NCBI RefSeq assembly: GCF_000427825.1
Contig: NZ_KE386593.1
Coordinates: 124,202 to 188,201, forward strand
Direction: 5' to 3'
Length of the DNA stretch: 64,000 nt
DNA from: Thermocrispum municipale DSM 44069
Lineage (GTDB): Bacteria; Actinomycetota; Actinomycetes; Mycobacteriales; Pseudonocardiaceae
Position numbers and translations under genes: made by a program. This document shows positions 1 to 8,623 of the stretch, one piece after another. The notes beneath the pieces were generated by a model. The model was not told the origin of the DNA and searched no databases. It worked only from the letters and a program-made list of their open reading frames with translations. Every line of letters starts with the position of its first letter. Within the stretch, counting starts at the first letter, position 1.

Positions 1-1002
1 CACGCCCGCCGCGGACGCCGCGTCGTGCCAGGACTCGACGCGTTCGGCCAGGACCGTGGCTGCGTCGCACTGCGCCTCGGTCTCGGCGGCGGCCAGATCG
101 GTCGCGGTGCTGTCCGCCGACGCGAGCGCCATCATGCCGTCGAGCAGGTCCTCCAGGCGTTCCAGTTCGACCTGCATCTGCCGGACGTCGTGTTCGTCCT
201 CCTGCCGGTCCGCCAGGCCGTCGAGACGCAGGCGCAGCGCTGCCATCGGATTGCGCAACTGATGTGAGACGTCGGCGACCAGCGCGCGCTGCCGCTCCGC
301 CGACTCGGCCAATGCGTCGGACATCTCGTTGAACTCGTCGGCCAGGCCACGCAGCTCCGGTGGCCCGGACACCACTTCGACGTGGGTGTCTCCCCGCCCC
401 TGGGTCATTCGGTGCATCCCGGCGGCCAGCTGGTCGATCGGCCGCAGCACCCACCGCGTGATGCGCAGAACCAGGACCGCGGCGGCGAGCAGCGCGACGA
501 TCGCGCCGAGCAGGATGCCCGCCCACGACACGCGGATGTCCGCCACCGCAGGCTCGACCGAGGTTCGCAGCACCACCGCGCCGTTCACCCGGACACCGGT
601 GCCGACCGCCTGGCTGACCAGTACGTCTCCCGAAGACCACGGCCGCAGGTCGTCCGGCCGTGGCTCGATCTGATTGCGCAGAGCCGCTTCCGCCGCGGTG
701 AGCGCGACCGGGTCGTCCGGCGACAAGCCCTCGGCCACGATGACGTTGCGGCGTGCGTCGACCACCAGGACGCCGTCGCCGAACAGCTTGCTGTGGGCCG
801 CCACCTCGGCCCGGAGCTGATCGGTGCTGCCTTCGGCCAGTGCGGTCTGTGCCAGGGCAGCGAACCTCGCCGCATCGGTCGTGCGGGACAGGACGAACTC
901 GTTGGTGCGGCTTTCCGCCGTGCTGAGCAACAGCGGCACCGCGAACCCGGCGACCGCCACGACCGCGAAGGCGAGCAGCACGAGGAGCAACCGGCGGCGC
1001 AT
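1..1002 (-). CDS. Sensor histidine kinase, C-terminus cut off by the window edge
   Basis: Membrane-bound two-component sensor that would phosphorylate the response regulator at 2493-3146. Translation from the ATG at 1002 gives a membrane segment at about residues 5-27, an extracytoplasmic stretch to about 160, a second membrane segment at about 161-180, a HAMP-like linker, and a dimerisation helix with the phospho-accepting histidine at residue 247 (motif DVSHQLRNP). The ATPase domain lies outside the window. The gene follows the Nramp-type transporter by 42 bases in the same direction, so regulator, transporter and kinase look like one operon. The upstream purine-rich stretch is weak as a ribosome-binding site, so the start is likely but not certain. 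The signal sensed cannot be read from the sequence. Confidence 0.85.
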   Translation of the reverse strand, partial: MRRRLLLVLLAFAVVAVAGFAVPLLLSTAESRTNEFVLSRTTDAARFAALAQTALAEGSTDQLRAEVAAHSKLFGDGVLVVDARRNVIVAEGLSPDDPVALTAAEAALRNQIEPRPDDLRPWSSGDVLVSQAVGTGVRVNGAVVLRTSVEPAVADIRVSWAGILLGAIVALLAAAVLVLRITRWVLRPIDQLAAGMHRMTQGRGDTHVEVVSGPPELRGLADEFNEMSDALAESAERQRALVADVSHQLRNPMAALRLRLDGLADRQEDEHDVRQMQVELERLEDLLDGMMALASADSTATDLAAAETEAQCDAATVLAERVESWHDAASAAGV

Positions 1003-1044
1003 CAGTCCGCCCGCCTCGTGCTGCTCGCCGTCACGATGAGCAGG

Positions 1045-2382
1045 CTAGGACAGCCTGCCGGCGATGTCGGTGATCAGCAGCGTCAGGAACAGCAAGGAAC
1101 ACAGCGTCAGCATCACATTGGACAACCAGCCCGACCGGCCCTCCTGGCTGACCCGGCGCGAGTTGAGCAGCAGCATCAGCGAGATGGCCAGGAACGGCAT
1201 GAACGCCGAACCGAGCACGCCGTAGGCCAACGTCACGCCGAACGGTTTGTCCAGGAACAGCAGCAGCATCGGCGGGAAGGTCAGCCACAGCAGGTAGCCA
1301 CGGAACGCCCACGACTTCTCGGCCGTCGCCGCCTTGTAGGCCACCGGTTCGGCACCCTCCTCTTGTTCGCCGACCGCGGCCTCGGCCATCGCGGCCTCGG
1401 CCTTCTTGCCGTGCGGCAGCCGGATGCTGCGGGTCCAGTCGGTGAACAGCAGGCTCACACCGTTCCACACCCCGAGCAGCGACGTGGACGAGACCGCGAA
1501 GAAGCCGATCAGGAACACGATGCGCGCCCACTGGCCGTACTGCTCGCCCAGCTCGTCGCCGAGGAAGAGCAGGCCGGTGTCGTCCTCGGTCAATTGCCGG
1601 CCGAGCAGCAGCGTCGAGCCGACGATGAGCATCGCGATCACGAAGATGCCGGTCATGATGTAGCCGACCGCGTTGTCCAGCCGCATCATCGACAGCCACT
1701 GCGGACCCTTCCAGCCCTTGGCGAACGCCCAGTAGCCGTAGGCGGCCATGGTGATCGTGCCGCCGACCCCGCCGATCAGCCCGAGGACGTAGACCACCGA
1801 ACCGTCGGGCAGCCGGGGCACGATGCCGCTGAACACCTCACCGAGGTTGGGCGAGACCAGGATGGCGATCAGCACCACGGACACGAACGCGATCAGGACC
1901 AGAGCGGTCATGACCTTCTCGAACGCCCGGTAACGCTGCAGCCAGATCATGATGAGTCCGACGACACCGCAGATCATCGCCCAGTACCGCACGGAGAGCC
2001 CGTCGAACAGGGCGTTCAGCGGCAGCGCGGTCGCCGACATCGCGGTCGCGCCGTAGACGAAACCCCAGATGACGATGTAGACGCCGAAGAAGCCGGTGGC
2101 CCAATAGCCTAGGCGGCGCCAGCCGTCCAGCAGCGTGGTGCCGGAGGCCACGTGCCAGCGGCCGACTCCCTCGCCGAGCGCGAGTTTCAGCGCCGTTCCC
2201 ACTACTGCCGCCCACAGCAGGACCGTGCCGTACTGCGCGCCTGCCACCATCGTGGCGACCAGGTCACCCGCGCCGACACCGGTCGCCGCGGCCACCAGTC
2301 CTGGTCCGAGCCAACGGATTTTGGCCTTTCCCGTCGGCACCTCGGTGGATGCCGCGTTCGTGCTGGAGGGATCGCTGCTCAT
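1045..2382 (-). CDS. Nramp-family divalent metal transporter, atypical
   Basis: Polytopic membrane protein of 445 residues with about 11 hydrophobic segments and an Nramp-like layout. The first helix reads GPGLVAAATGVGAGD, so the usual DPGN metal-binding motif is replaced by a GAGD version (about residues 35-40), and I do not find the usual MPH motif of helix 6 (the matching region reads TITMAAYGYW). It therefore belongs to a divergent Nramp-related branch, and its ion may not be Mn or Fe. The ATG at 2382 is preferred over an upstream in-frame start at 2457 because GGGCAGGAGG lies just before it. It sits between a response regulator and its presumed kinase, so the system may sense or control the transported ion; that is inference. 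Confidence 0.8.
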   Translation of the reverse strand: MSSDPSSTNAASTEVPTGKAKIRWLGPGLVAAATGVGAGDLVATMVAGAQYGTVLLWAAVVGTALKLALGEGVGRWHVASGTTLLDGWRRLGYWATGFFGVYIVIWGFVYGATAMSATALPLNALFDGLSVRYWAMICGVVGLIMIWLQRYRAFEKVMTALVLIAFVSVVLIAILVSPNLGEVFSGIVPRLPDGSVVYVLGLIGGVGGTITMAAYGYWAFAKGWKGPQWLSMMRLDNAVGYIMTGIFVIAMLIVGSTLLLGRQLTEDDTGLLFLGDELGEQYGQWARIVFLIGFFAVSSTSLLGVWNGVSLLFTDWTRSIRLPHGKKAEAAMAEAAVGEQEEGAEPVAYKAATAEKSWAFRGYLLWLTFPPMLLLFLDKPFGVTLAYGVLGSAFMPFLAISLMLLLNSRRVSQEGRSGWLSNVMLTLCSLLFLTLLITDIAGRLS

Positions 2383-2492
2383 GGCCTCCTGCCCTTCGTT
2401 GCGCCGGAGAATGTCGGCGAGCACGATACGACCTCGGCTGCCGGTGCACAGGCGCAACTTGACGGGTTCTTAAGAACAAACTTGATAACGAC

Positions 2493-3146
2493 TCAGTCGC
2501 CGAGCCGGAAGCCGAAGCCGCGTACGGTGGCCAGCAGGCCAGGGCGGTTGATCTTGGCGCGCAGCGCTGCCAGGTGGACGTCGAGCGACCGGGAGACCGA
2601 CTTGTCGGCGCGGCCCCACACCTGCAGCAGAAGCTCCTGTCGGCTCACCGCGACGCCCGGGCGGCGGGCCAGCGCCGCGAGGATGTCGTACTCCTTGCCG
2701 GTCAACTGCAGTTCTGCGGCACCGACCGTGACCCGCCGGGCGGCGAGGTCGACGCGCAGGTCGCCGATCTCCGCGACCTGGTCGGCGCTGTGGGCTCTGG
2801 CGCGGCGCACCACGGCGTCCACCCGAGCCATCAGTTCCTTGAGCCGTACCGGTTTGACCAGGTAGTCGTCGGCCCCGAGGTGCAGGGCGGTGACGACGTC
2901 ACGTTCGGCGGACCGTGCGGTGATGACCAGGACCGGAACCTGGGAGGCCTTGCGGATGGTGCGCAGGACTTCGAAACCGTCGCCGTCCGGGAGGCCGAGG
3001 TCGAGCAACACCAGTTCGGCATCCGGCAGCAGCGCGGGGACCTCCGCCGCCGTCGCGGCGCGGAAAGCCCCGTGGCCCCGGCCGCGCAGCGCGTCCAGCA
3101 CCGCGGCGGCGACGCCGTCGTCGTCCTCAACCACCAAGATGCGCAT
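2493..3146 (-). CDS. OmpR/PhoB-type response regulator
   Basis: DNA-binding response regulator of 217 residues. The receiver domain (about 1-115) has the acidic cluster EDDD at 7-10, the phospho-acceptor Asp49 in LVLLDLGLPDGDG, Thr76 and the conserved Lys98 in LVKP. The C-terminal winged helix (about 125-216) has the expected LTGKEYDIL and VRGFGFRL blocks. It is the first gene of a probable minus-strand operon with the transporter at 1045-2382 and the kinase at 1-1002. Kinase and regulator are usually adjacent, so the inserted transporter is a likely regulatory target. The family assignment is firm; the target genes are not visible. Confidence 0.93.
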   Translation of the reverse strand: MRILVVEDDDGVAAAVLDALRGRGHGAFRAATAAEVPALLPDAELVLLDLGLPDGDGFEVLRTIRKASQVPVLVITARSAERDVVTALHLGADDYLVKPVRLKELMARVDAVVRRARAHSADQVAEIGDLRVDLAARRVTVGAAELQLTGKEYDILAALARRPGVAVSRQELLLQVWGRADKSVSRSLDVHLAALRAKINRPGLLATVRGFGFRLGD

Positions 3147-3155
3147 CGGCAGACA

Positions 3156-4346
3156 TCATGCCGTGCGCGGATGTCGATAGCCGAACGCCGCAGCCACCAG
3201 CACGATGGCGGCGGTGAGCAAGTACGCGTTGCCGAGCAGCCATTGGCCGGTCGTCCAGTGGTACTCGTGCCCGTCGTTCGTGGGGACCAGCCAGTGCGGG
3301 GCCAGGAAGAAGACCGCGGCCACCGCGACTGCGGGGAGCAGCACCCGCCACGACATGAGCTCGAGCGCGGCGGCCAGCGCAGGCAACACCCAGACCCAGT
3401 GGTGGCTCCACGAGATCGGGGAAACCATCACGCCGATGACGCCACAGACGGCCACGGCGGTGAGGTCCGAGCCGCGGCGGAGCGCCCGGTGCATGACCAC
3501 GGCACCGACGGCGGCCAGTGCGAGGCCGGCAAGCAACCAGAGCACGATCAACCCGCCCTCGTCGAACTCGGCCCTGGACAGCAGGCCGTAGATGGACTGG
3601 TTGCCTGCGTATTCGTTGCCGACTCGGTCGGCGGTGTCGAACAGCACGTCGGTCCAATAGGTCACCGACGCCTTCGGGGCGGCGAGGAAACCCAGCGCCA
3701 TGCAGGCGGCGAAGGAGGCGACCGTGACCAGGGCCGCCCGCGTGTCTTTCCGCAGCAGGAAGTACAGCAGGAACACCAACGGCGTCAGCTTGATGGCGGC
3801 GGCGATGCCGACCAGTACCCCGCGCGGCAGCCACCGGGCGTCGACCAGGCAGTCGACGACGACCAACGCGAGCAGGATCAGGTTGATCTGGCCGAAGCCG
3901 AACGTGTGCTGCAACGGTTCGAGCTGGAGGCAGAGCGCGACCATCACCGCGGCGACCAACGGCCACGGTCCGAGCCGCTCGGGAAGCCTGCGGGCGAGCA
4001 CGACGGCGGCCGCCACCAGGGCGAGGAAGGACACAACGGTGACCACGACACCCGCGGTTTGCGCGGTCAGTCCGGTCAACGAGCTGAACAGCACCGCGGC
4101 GAGTGGCGGGTAGAGGAAGGGCAGATCGATCCGCAGGCCGGTGGTGGCGTAGACGTCCTGACCGTCGAGCCACAGTTGCCCGCCTTGCCGGTAGACCTCG
4201 ACGTCGAGAAGTTCGCCGCCCCACGACTGCACGGCGTCGTAGCCGATCGCTCCGATGAGCGCGATCGCGACCAGCGCCACCGCAGGTTCGACCCGCCAGG
4301 CACGGTGCGACGCCACAGCAGCAGGCTCCCCCGTGGCGATATTCAT
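3156..4346 (-). CDS. GT87-family membrane glycosyltransferase (mannosyltransferase-like)
   Basis: Polytopic membrane protein of 396 residues. The N-terminal periplasmic segment contains LDVEVYRQGGQLWLDGQDVY followed by FLYPPLAAVLF, the signature layout of polyprenol-phosphate-dependent alpha-1,2-mannosyltransferases of family GT87 (PimE-like). About ten hydrophobic helices follow. The reading frame stays open further upstream, but the ATG at 4346 gives a normal family length and starts directly before the first membrane helix. It ends 9 bases upstream of the response-regulator start on the same strand, so co-transcription with that operon is possible. The acceptor glycan is unknown; phosphatidylinositol mannoside or lipomannan synthesis is the family precedent. 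Confidence 0.8.
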   Translation of the reverse strand: MNIATGEPAAVASHRAWRVEPAVALVAIALIGAIGYDAVQSWGGELLDVEVYRQGGQLWLDGQDVYATTGLRIDLPFLYPPLAAVLFSSLTGLTAQTAGVVVTVVSFLALVAAAVVLARRLPERLGPWPLVAAVMVALCLQLEPLQHTFGFGQINLILLALVVVDCLVDARWLPRGVLVGIAAAIKLTPLVFLLYFLLRKDTRAALVTVASFAACMALGFLAAPKASVTYWTDVLFDTADRVGNEYAGNQSIYGLLSRAEFDEGGLIVLWLLAGLALAAVGAVVMHRALRRGSDLTAVAVCGVIGVMVSPISWSHHWVWVLPALAAALELMSWRVLLPAVAVAAVFFLAPHWLVPTNDGHEYHWTTGQWLLGNAYLLTAAIVLVAAAFGYRHPRTA

Positions 4347-4469
4347 TGCTGCGGACCCCCAATCGTCAACCCCGGCGAGGGTAGCGATTCCCTCGGACGG
4401 ATCACCAACCGCTTGTGCGCACCTCAACCGCGATACCGTGCATTCGACGCAGAAACGGGGAAATTCGGC

Positions 4470-4961
4470 ATGGGCCTGACCGACCACAAACCACGCGGAA
4501 TCCTTCGGCTGTTGTTGCGCGCGCCGATCTGGCTGTATCGGGCGGGTTTGGGGTGGCTGTTCGGCCGTCGGTTGTTGTATGTGGCGCATCGCGGCCGCCG
4601 CACCGGGGCCCGCCGGGAAGTCGTCGTGGAAGTTGTCGACTACCGCCCGGATGTCCCCGAGGTGGTCGTGGTGGCCGCGTGGGGGAAGAACCCTGACTGG
4701 TATCGGAATTTGCAGGCTTCTCCCGCATTGGAAATCCGTCTCGGCAGGCAGCGTTGGACATCGCCGGAGCATCGACGGCTCGAGCCCGCAGAGGTGCTGG
4801 AAGTCCTGCACAACTACCAGCGCAAGCATCCGCGCGCCTGGAAGCGGCTGGCCCCGCTGCTCGGCTTCCCCACCGACCCGGACGACCCTCGGTGGCCGGA
4901 CGTGGCCGCCGGCGTGCGCTCATTGGCGTTCCGCCCGAATCAGCCGGGCAGCCGGTCGTAA
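4470..4961 (+). CDS. Deazaflavin-dependent nitroreductase-family protein (Ddn-like, DUF385)
   Basis: Small protein of 163 residues of the actinobacterial split-beta-barrel family that binds coenzyme F420 or related flavins (Ddn/FDOR type). Typical blocks are LLYVAHRGRRTGARREVVVEVV, VVVAAWGKNPDWYRNLQASP, which contains the family's G.NPDW.RN.....P signature, and a C-terminal RLAPLLGFP. The ATG at 4470 is preceded by GGGGA at a good distance, although the frame is open far upstream. Its 3' end overlaps the 3' end of the convergent lipoprotein gene at 4940 by 22 bases. The substrate is unknown. Confidence 0.85.
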   Translation: MGLTDHKPRGILRLLLRAPIWLYRAGLGWLFGRRLLYVAHRGRRTGARREVVVEVVDYRPDVPEVVVVAAWGKNPDWYRNLQASPALEIRLGRQRWTSPEHRRLEPAEVLEVLHNYQRKHPRAWKRLAPLLGFPTDPDDPRWPDVAAGVRSLAFRPNQPGSRS

Positions 4962-5893
4962 ACGAGCTTGGCGACCTTCTGCACGCCTTCACACGGCGGC
5001 TCCGGCGCGTTGAAAATCCCGATCCGCACGTGGAAGCCGGTGTCGTCCACGCCGGGCTTGAGCCGCACATCGAGCGCACAGTTCTCTCGTTGCCCGCCGT
5101 TGAACAACCGCGCATCCAGGTTCTCGAACGAAATACGCGTCGCCTCGGACGTGATACCCGGGCCTCGCATCACCGACACGTAGGCTTCCTGCCCCTTGTC
5201 CCGCAGCACGTAGTGACAGGTGTCGTCGTCGGGATAACTGGCGCGCGTCCACCGTTTCAGCTGCAGTGCACGCGCCACGTGTTCTTCCGTCACCTTGCGA
5301 CAGAAGTTGGTTTTCGGCAGCGACTTCGACGACTCGACGGGCTCCAGTTCCTCGTCCGGCAAAGCCTCGTAGGCACGTTCGGCCAGCTTCTTCGCCTGTT
5401 CGCACAGTTTCGGGTTCTCACCGGCCGTGTCCGCCGCAGAAACACTGAGCACCGAGTCGTCGCCTGGTTTGAGCCAGATGTCGATGTCGCACGACGCATC
5501 GTCCGAACCGGGCCTTGGCCCAAGCCTGGCTTTCAGCCCGTGGAACTCCACATCCTCGCCGCCGTCCGCGGCTTGAGGGCTCCCGTACCTGATGGAGAAC
5601 GTCAGCTCGTCCGACTTGCCGCTGCGAAAGTTGTATGTGCAGCCTGCCATTCCGCCGGGCCCAGGCTCCGACTCGGAAGCCTCGAGGTCGAACATCTCCG
5701 TGATCTCCTGCTCGGCGACGAGCAGGCACAGGTCGCCATCCGGAGGAACCTTGTCCGACACAGGCGCGTCCTCCGCTTCCCCCGACGCCGCCACAGACTT
5801 CGCCGACTCCGCCGTACCCGACGCGTCGGGGTCACAGGCCACCAGGCTCAAGCTCAGGACGGCCACGGACAGGATGGTGACAACCCGCATCAC
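4940..5893 (-). CDS. Two-module lipoprotein, DUF3558-like (paralogue of the next gene upstream)
   Basis: Secreted lipoprotein of 317 residues. The signal peptide ends in the lipobox LVAC with Cys20. The mature part holds two similar modules, one starting LCLLVAEQEITEMF (about 54-175) and one starting FCRKVTEEHVARAL (about 198-317). Each has paired cysteines, a C.Y core and an ending like LAERAYEALP or VAKLVYDRLP, the pattern of actinobacterial DUF3558-type lipoproteins. It is the last gene of a five-gene minus-strand operon with type VII secretion-type proteins and follows its paralogue by 10 bases. Function unknown; an envelope partner of the secreted proteins is inference. Confidence 0.8.
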   Translation of the reverse strand: MMRVVTILSVAVLSLSLVACDPDASGTAESAKSVAASGEAEDAPVSDKVPPDGDLCLLVAEQEITEMFDLEASESEPGPGGMAGCTYNFRSGKSDELTFSIRYGSPQAADGGEDVEFHGLKARLGPRPGSDDASCDIDIWLKPGDDSVLSVSAADTAGENPKLCEQAKKLAERAYEALPDEELEPVESSKSLPKTNFCRKVTEEHVARALQLKRWTRASYPDDDTCHYVLRDKGQEAYVSVMRGPGITSEATRISFENLDARLFNGGQRENCALDVRLKPGVDDTGFHVRIGIFNAPEPPCEGVQKVAKLVYDRLPG

Positions 5894-5903
5894 GAACGCC
5901 CAC

Positions 5904-6818
5904 TCAGCCCGGCAGCTCGTCGTAGATCAGCTTGGCTACCTTCTGCACCTCGTCACACGGCGGCTGGCTGGAATCCCAGTACGAGATCGACGTGGTGAAG
6001 GCTGACTTGTCCTTGTCCGGCTCGAGCCGCACGGTGAGCTCGCAATTCTCCCGACTACCTCCGTTGAACAGGCGTGCGTCCAGGCCCTCGAATGGGATTC
6101 GCGTTGCCTCGTCGCTGACACCGGTGCCCCGCTTCGCGGTAATCTGCACTTTTCGGTCTTCAGAATCCGACAGAGTGTAGTAGCAGCTGTCTTCGCCGAT
6201 ATATTTCGCCGGATTCCGTACCTTCATGTTCAAAACTCGCGCTACGTCGTCACTGGTCACCGTTCGACAGAAGCTCGATTCCGGCAAGGACTTCGACGAT
6301 GCGGCCGCCTCAGGCTGCTTCTCCGGCAGGGCTGCATAAGCCCGCTCGGTGAGCTGACGGGTATGATCGCACAATTTTGGATTCTTGCCGAAATCCGACC
6401 CACGCACACTCAGGACCGACTCGTCGTCCGACCTAATCCACACGTCGATCACACACGAGAACGCGTCGGTGACTTCGGGCTCGGCACCTCGTTGCGCCTT
6501 CAAACCATGAAAGTCAATCTTTTCCGGTCGCTCGGCGCGTGGCTTACCGAAGTGGATGGAAAACTCCAGAGAGTCGGAGTTCTCACTTCGAAAGTTGTAC
6601 GAGCAGCCGGTCATCCCGCCGGGGCCTGGCTCCGACTCACCCGGCCGTACCCCGAACATCTCGACGATCTCCTGCTCCGGGACGAGCAGACACAGGTCGC
6701 CGTCCGGCGGCAATTTGGCGGGCTCAGGCTTCGAGTCGGCCGAACTGGAATCGCACCCCACGGAGACCAGGCCCACGAGCATGACGCCGAGCAGACAATG
6801 CATGCCGCGCTTCATCAT
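5904..6818 (-). CDS. Two-module lipoprotein, DUF3558-like
   Basis: Paralogue of the downstream lipoprotein, 304 residues. The signal peptide ends with VSVGC (Cys22). The two modules start LCLLVPEQEIVEMF and FCRTVTSDDVARVL, and both copies share blocks such as PPDGDLCLLV, ESEPGPGGM.GC.YNFRS, FHGLKA and LDARLFNGG.RENC with the neighbouring gene, so the pair arose by tandem duplication. Its ATG overlaps the TGA of the upstream gene (ATGA, 6815-6818), indicating translational coupling. A start at the next codon (6815) is equally possible. Function unknown. Confidence 0.8.
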   Translation of the reverse strand: MMKRGMHCLLGVMLVGLVSVGCDSSSADSKPEPAKLPPDGDLCLLVPEQEIVEMFGVRPGESEPGPGGMTGCSYNFRSENSDSLEFSIHFGKPRAERPEKIDFHGLKAQRGAEPEVTDAFSCVIDVWIRSDDESVLSVRGSDFGKNPKLCDHTRQLTERAYAALPEKQPEAAASSKSLPESSFCRTVTSDDVARVLNMKVRNPAKYIGEDSCYYTLSDSEDRKVQITAKRGTGVSDEATRIPFEGLDARLFNGGSRENCELTVRLEPDKDKSAFTTSISYWDSSQPPCDEVQKVAKLIYDELPG

Positions 6819-7246
6819 CGCAAGAACTTCCCTGAGCTGAAGTACTCCACGTCGTCGTCGAACATGTCGCTCTCTGGTTGATATCTGTCGACCTCTGCCG
6901 TCCTGCTCTGCTCCGCGTCTGCCGCCTTCTCGAACGTAGCCTTCAAGGCAGCCATGACATCGTCATCCTGCCCCGCTTCCCCTGACATGACACTGCGCCA
7001 CGTCAACTCGCCGCAGGCAACACGTTCGGCCACCCTTCGCCACTCGTCGGAGGCCGGCGAGGACAAGCAAGCGTCCCGAAACCTCGCGACATCTTCGTCG
7101 GTCAGCGCACTCGCGTCACCATCCAGACCTTCGAGCGTCTGATATGACCGCTCGATAGCGGCACTCATCGCGTACGCCGCCTCGTCCACCGCAGCCTCGG
7201 CACGTAAAAGTTCGTCCGTCATCCATTCCGGAATTTCTGGAAGCAT
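6815..7246 (-). CDS. Acidic hypothetical protein in the secretion-type operon
   Basis: Protein of 143 residues with no signal peptide or membrane segment, rich in Asp and Glu and predicted mostly helical (for example LLRAEAAVDEAAYAMSAAIERSYQ). I recognise no domain. It lies 29 bases after the WxG-type helical protein and overlaps the lipoprotein start by 4 bases, so it is certainly part of the same operon. Its cytosolic, acidic and helical character would suit a chaperone or specificity factor for the secreted proteins; that is inference from context only. Confidence 0.7.
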   Translation of the reverse strand: MLPEIPEWMTDELLRAEAAVDEAAYAMSAAIERSYQTLEGLDGDASALTDEDVARFRDACLSSPASDEWRRVAERVACGELTWRSVMSGEAGQDDDVMAALKATFEKAADAEQSRTAEVDRYQPESDMFDDDVEYFSSGKFLR

Positions 7247-7275
7247 CAGATATCCACCTCAAACAAAGGTCAGCC

Positions 7276-8244
7276 TCAACGCGGTCGACGCCCCCCTCGA
7301 TGTCTATCTATCTTCGCAACGAGGTCCTTATATTCGTTCTTCAGCTTCTTCATCGCACGGGTGTGCTCACTGTCCGTAAAGACGACTCGGCCGTCGTCGT
7401 CACGCACCCAATTGCCATGCTTGTCCTTTGCAGGCTTTCCGGTGTACGCAATGACGCCATCTGCCGACTTCTTGGTGTTTTGCGCGATTGTTTTGAGGTC
7501 CGCATACGACGGCCCAACCGTCTCATCCACGTCTTGAATGCTGTCAACAATTTTCTTCAATGCATTGAAGGCGGCCTTGTATTTTTCGACGACGGCGGCG
7601 ACACCCTTGAGCGCATCGATGATGCCCCGCGCTGACTCGATCGCTGACACGATGTGTTCAACGTGGCGATAGTACGGAAGTTCCCAGCTGAGCAATGCTT
7701 TGGCGATCTCGGAAACCTGCCCTACTCCTGGAATGGCTTTCAGGAGTGCATTCCTGATGAGGTTGATGACCTTTGGAATGGCAACCTCGGCGAGGTGCAT
7801 GACCCCTTTCACTGCTGCGTCGGCAACCTTCGAGAATCCCTTGGCAATCACCTTCGCAACCCCGGCCCACGCCATCAAGCCGACGGCCAACCCATTGACC
7901 ACTCCGGTCTTGAACGCATCGGCCGCGGCGCCACGCCAGTATTTCATCGTGAGCAGGCGGGCGTTGTATTCGAGGTTGCCGGCCAACGCCATCAACGACG
8001 AGGCGGTCTGTCGCCATGCCTGGGCGTTCGCCTTAAGCCGATAGAAGTCTCCAGCTACGGGTCGCAACAGCTCGTCGTAGAGACTGACCCCCCTGATCTC
8101 CTTATACAAATAATTGATCTTGTCGGTCAGCCAGTCCGGCGCACGATCCTTCATCAGTTCGTCGATCGAGAATTTCTGAACGTCGACGATCGGCGGCTTG
8201 ATGTCTTGTTCATTCGCGTATGGCGCGTACGATTTTGCCATCAC
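7276..8244 (-). CDS. WxG/LXG-type helical protein, probable type VII secretion substrate
   Basis: Protein of 322 residues. The N-terminal half is helical and carries a WxG-type turn (YWRGAAADAF, WRG at 103-105) after a helix containing AWRQTASSLMALAGNL, as in long type VII (ESX) substrates. Residues about 115-185 are a glycine- and alanine-rich hydrophobic region (GLAVGLMAWAGVAKVIAKG) that could insert into membranes. The C-terminal third is charged and ends in a basic HRGGRRPR tail; I see no known toxin domain. It starts 10 bases after the small EspC-like gene, the usual pairing of an ESX partner and a larger substrate. Base composition is lower in GC than the neighbours, which may indicate acquisition. 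Its role is unproven. Confidence 0.7.
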   Translation of the reverse strand: MMAKSYAPYANEQDIKPPIVDVQKFSIDELMKDRAPDWLTDKINYLYKEIRGVSLYDELLRPVAGDFYRLKANAQAWRQTASSLMALAGNLEYNARLLTMKYWRGAAADAFKTGVVNGLAVGLMAWAGVAKVIAKGFSKVADAAVKGVMHLAEVAIPKVINLIRNALLKAIPGVGQVSEIAKALLSWELPYYRHVEHIVSAIESARGIIDALKGVAAVVEKYKAAFNALKKIVDSIQDVDETVGPSYADLKTIAQNTKKSADGVIAYTGKPAKDKHGNWVRDDDGRVVFTDSEHTRAMKKLKNEYKDLVAKIDRHRGGRRPR

Positions 8245-8254
8245 AGTCTCCCCC

Positions 8255-8623
8255 TCAGTACGGCGTTATCTCCCCTTGCCGATGACGCCCCAGCCGCGCA
8301 TCCTCGTTCCCCTGTTCGATTCGCTGCTCCCTACGGAACTCCTCTTCGTTCTCCGTGTCGATGTCGCCGTATTTCTGACTGGCATTCTTGAGAGCGTTGG
8401 CTAAGTTCTCCAGGCGCCTGTGCAGCTCGTGACATACCTCCTCGAGCTGAACATTGAAGTCATCCATGATCTCGGCTACAGGTTCGAGAACGCCACTGAA
8501 ACCTTCGGTATTCAGTCCCTCTTGCGCCGCCCCGACTTTGATCGTGTCAAGATCATCAAGGACCTGGTCGAGGATGTAGTTGGCGAACTTGTTGATCTCG
8601 TTCGCCTCGACGTCGAAACCCAT
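8255..8623 (-). CDS. EspC-like small type VII secretion protein with YxxxD tail
   Basis: Helical protein of 122 residues beginning MGFDVEANEINKFANYILDQ, similar in layout to the ESX-associated EspC family (PF10824-type). After a helix-turn-helix hairpin it has YGDID at 85-89, matching the YxxxD/E export signal placed just after the last helix, followed by a charged tail. I chose the ATG at 8623 because a GGGGGG stretch lies 8-9 bases upstream; an in-frame ATG at 8641 is the alternative. It is the first gene of the five-gene operon. No secretion ATPase or channel gene is in the window, so export would depend on an ESX system elsewhere. Confidence 0.72.
   Translation of the reverse strand: MGFDVEANEINKFANYILDQVLDDLDTIKVGAAQEGLNTEGFSGVLEPVAEIMDDFNVQLEEVCHELHRRLENLANALKNASQKYGDIDTENEEEFRREQRIEQGNEDARLGRHRQGEITPY

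Noticed and set aside
382-2112. 576-residue plus-strand open frame
   Set aside because: It is the shadow of the kinase and Nramp genes; composition is His/Arg/Gln-rich without any domain, and the minus-strand genes are clear families.
2574-4469. Long N-terminal extension in frame with the nitroreductase-type gene
   Set aside because: Antisense to the regulator and GT87 genes, low-complexity composition; the ATG at 4470 with GGGGA upstream is the natural start.
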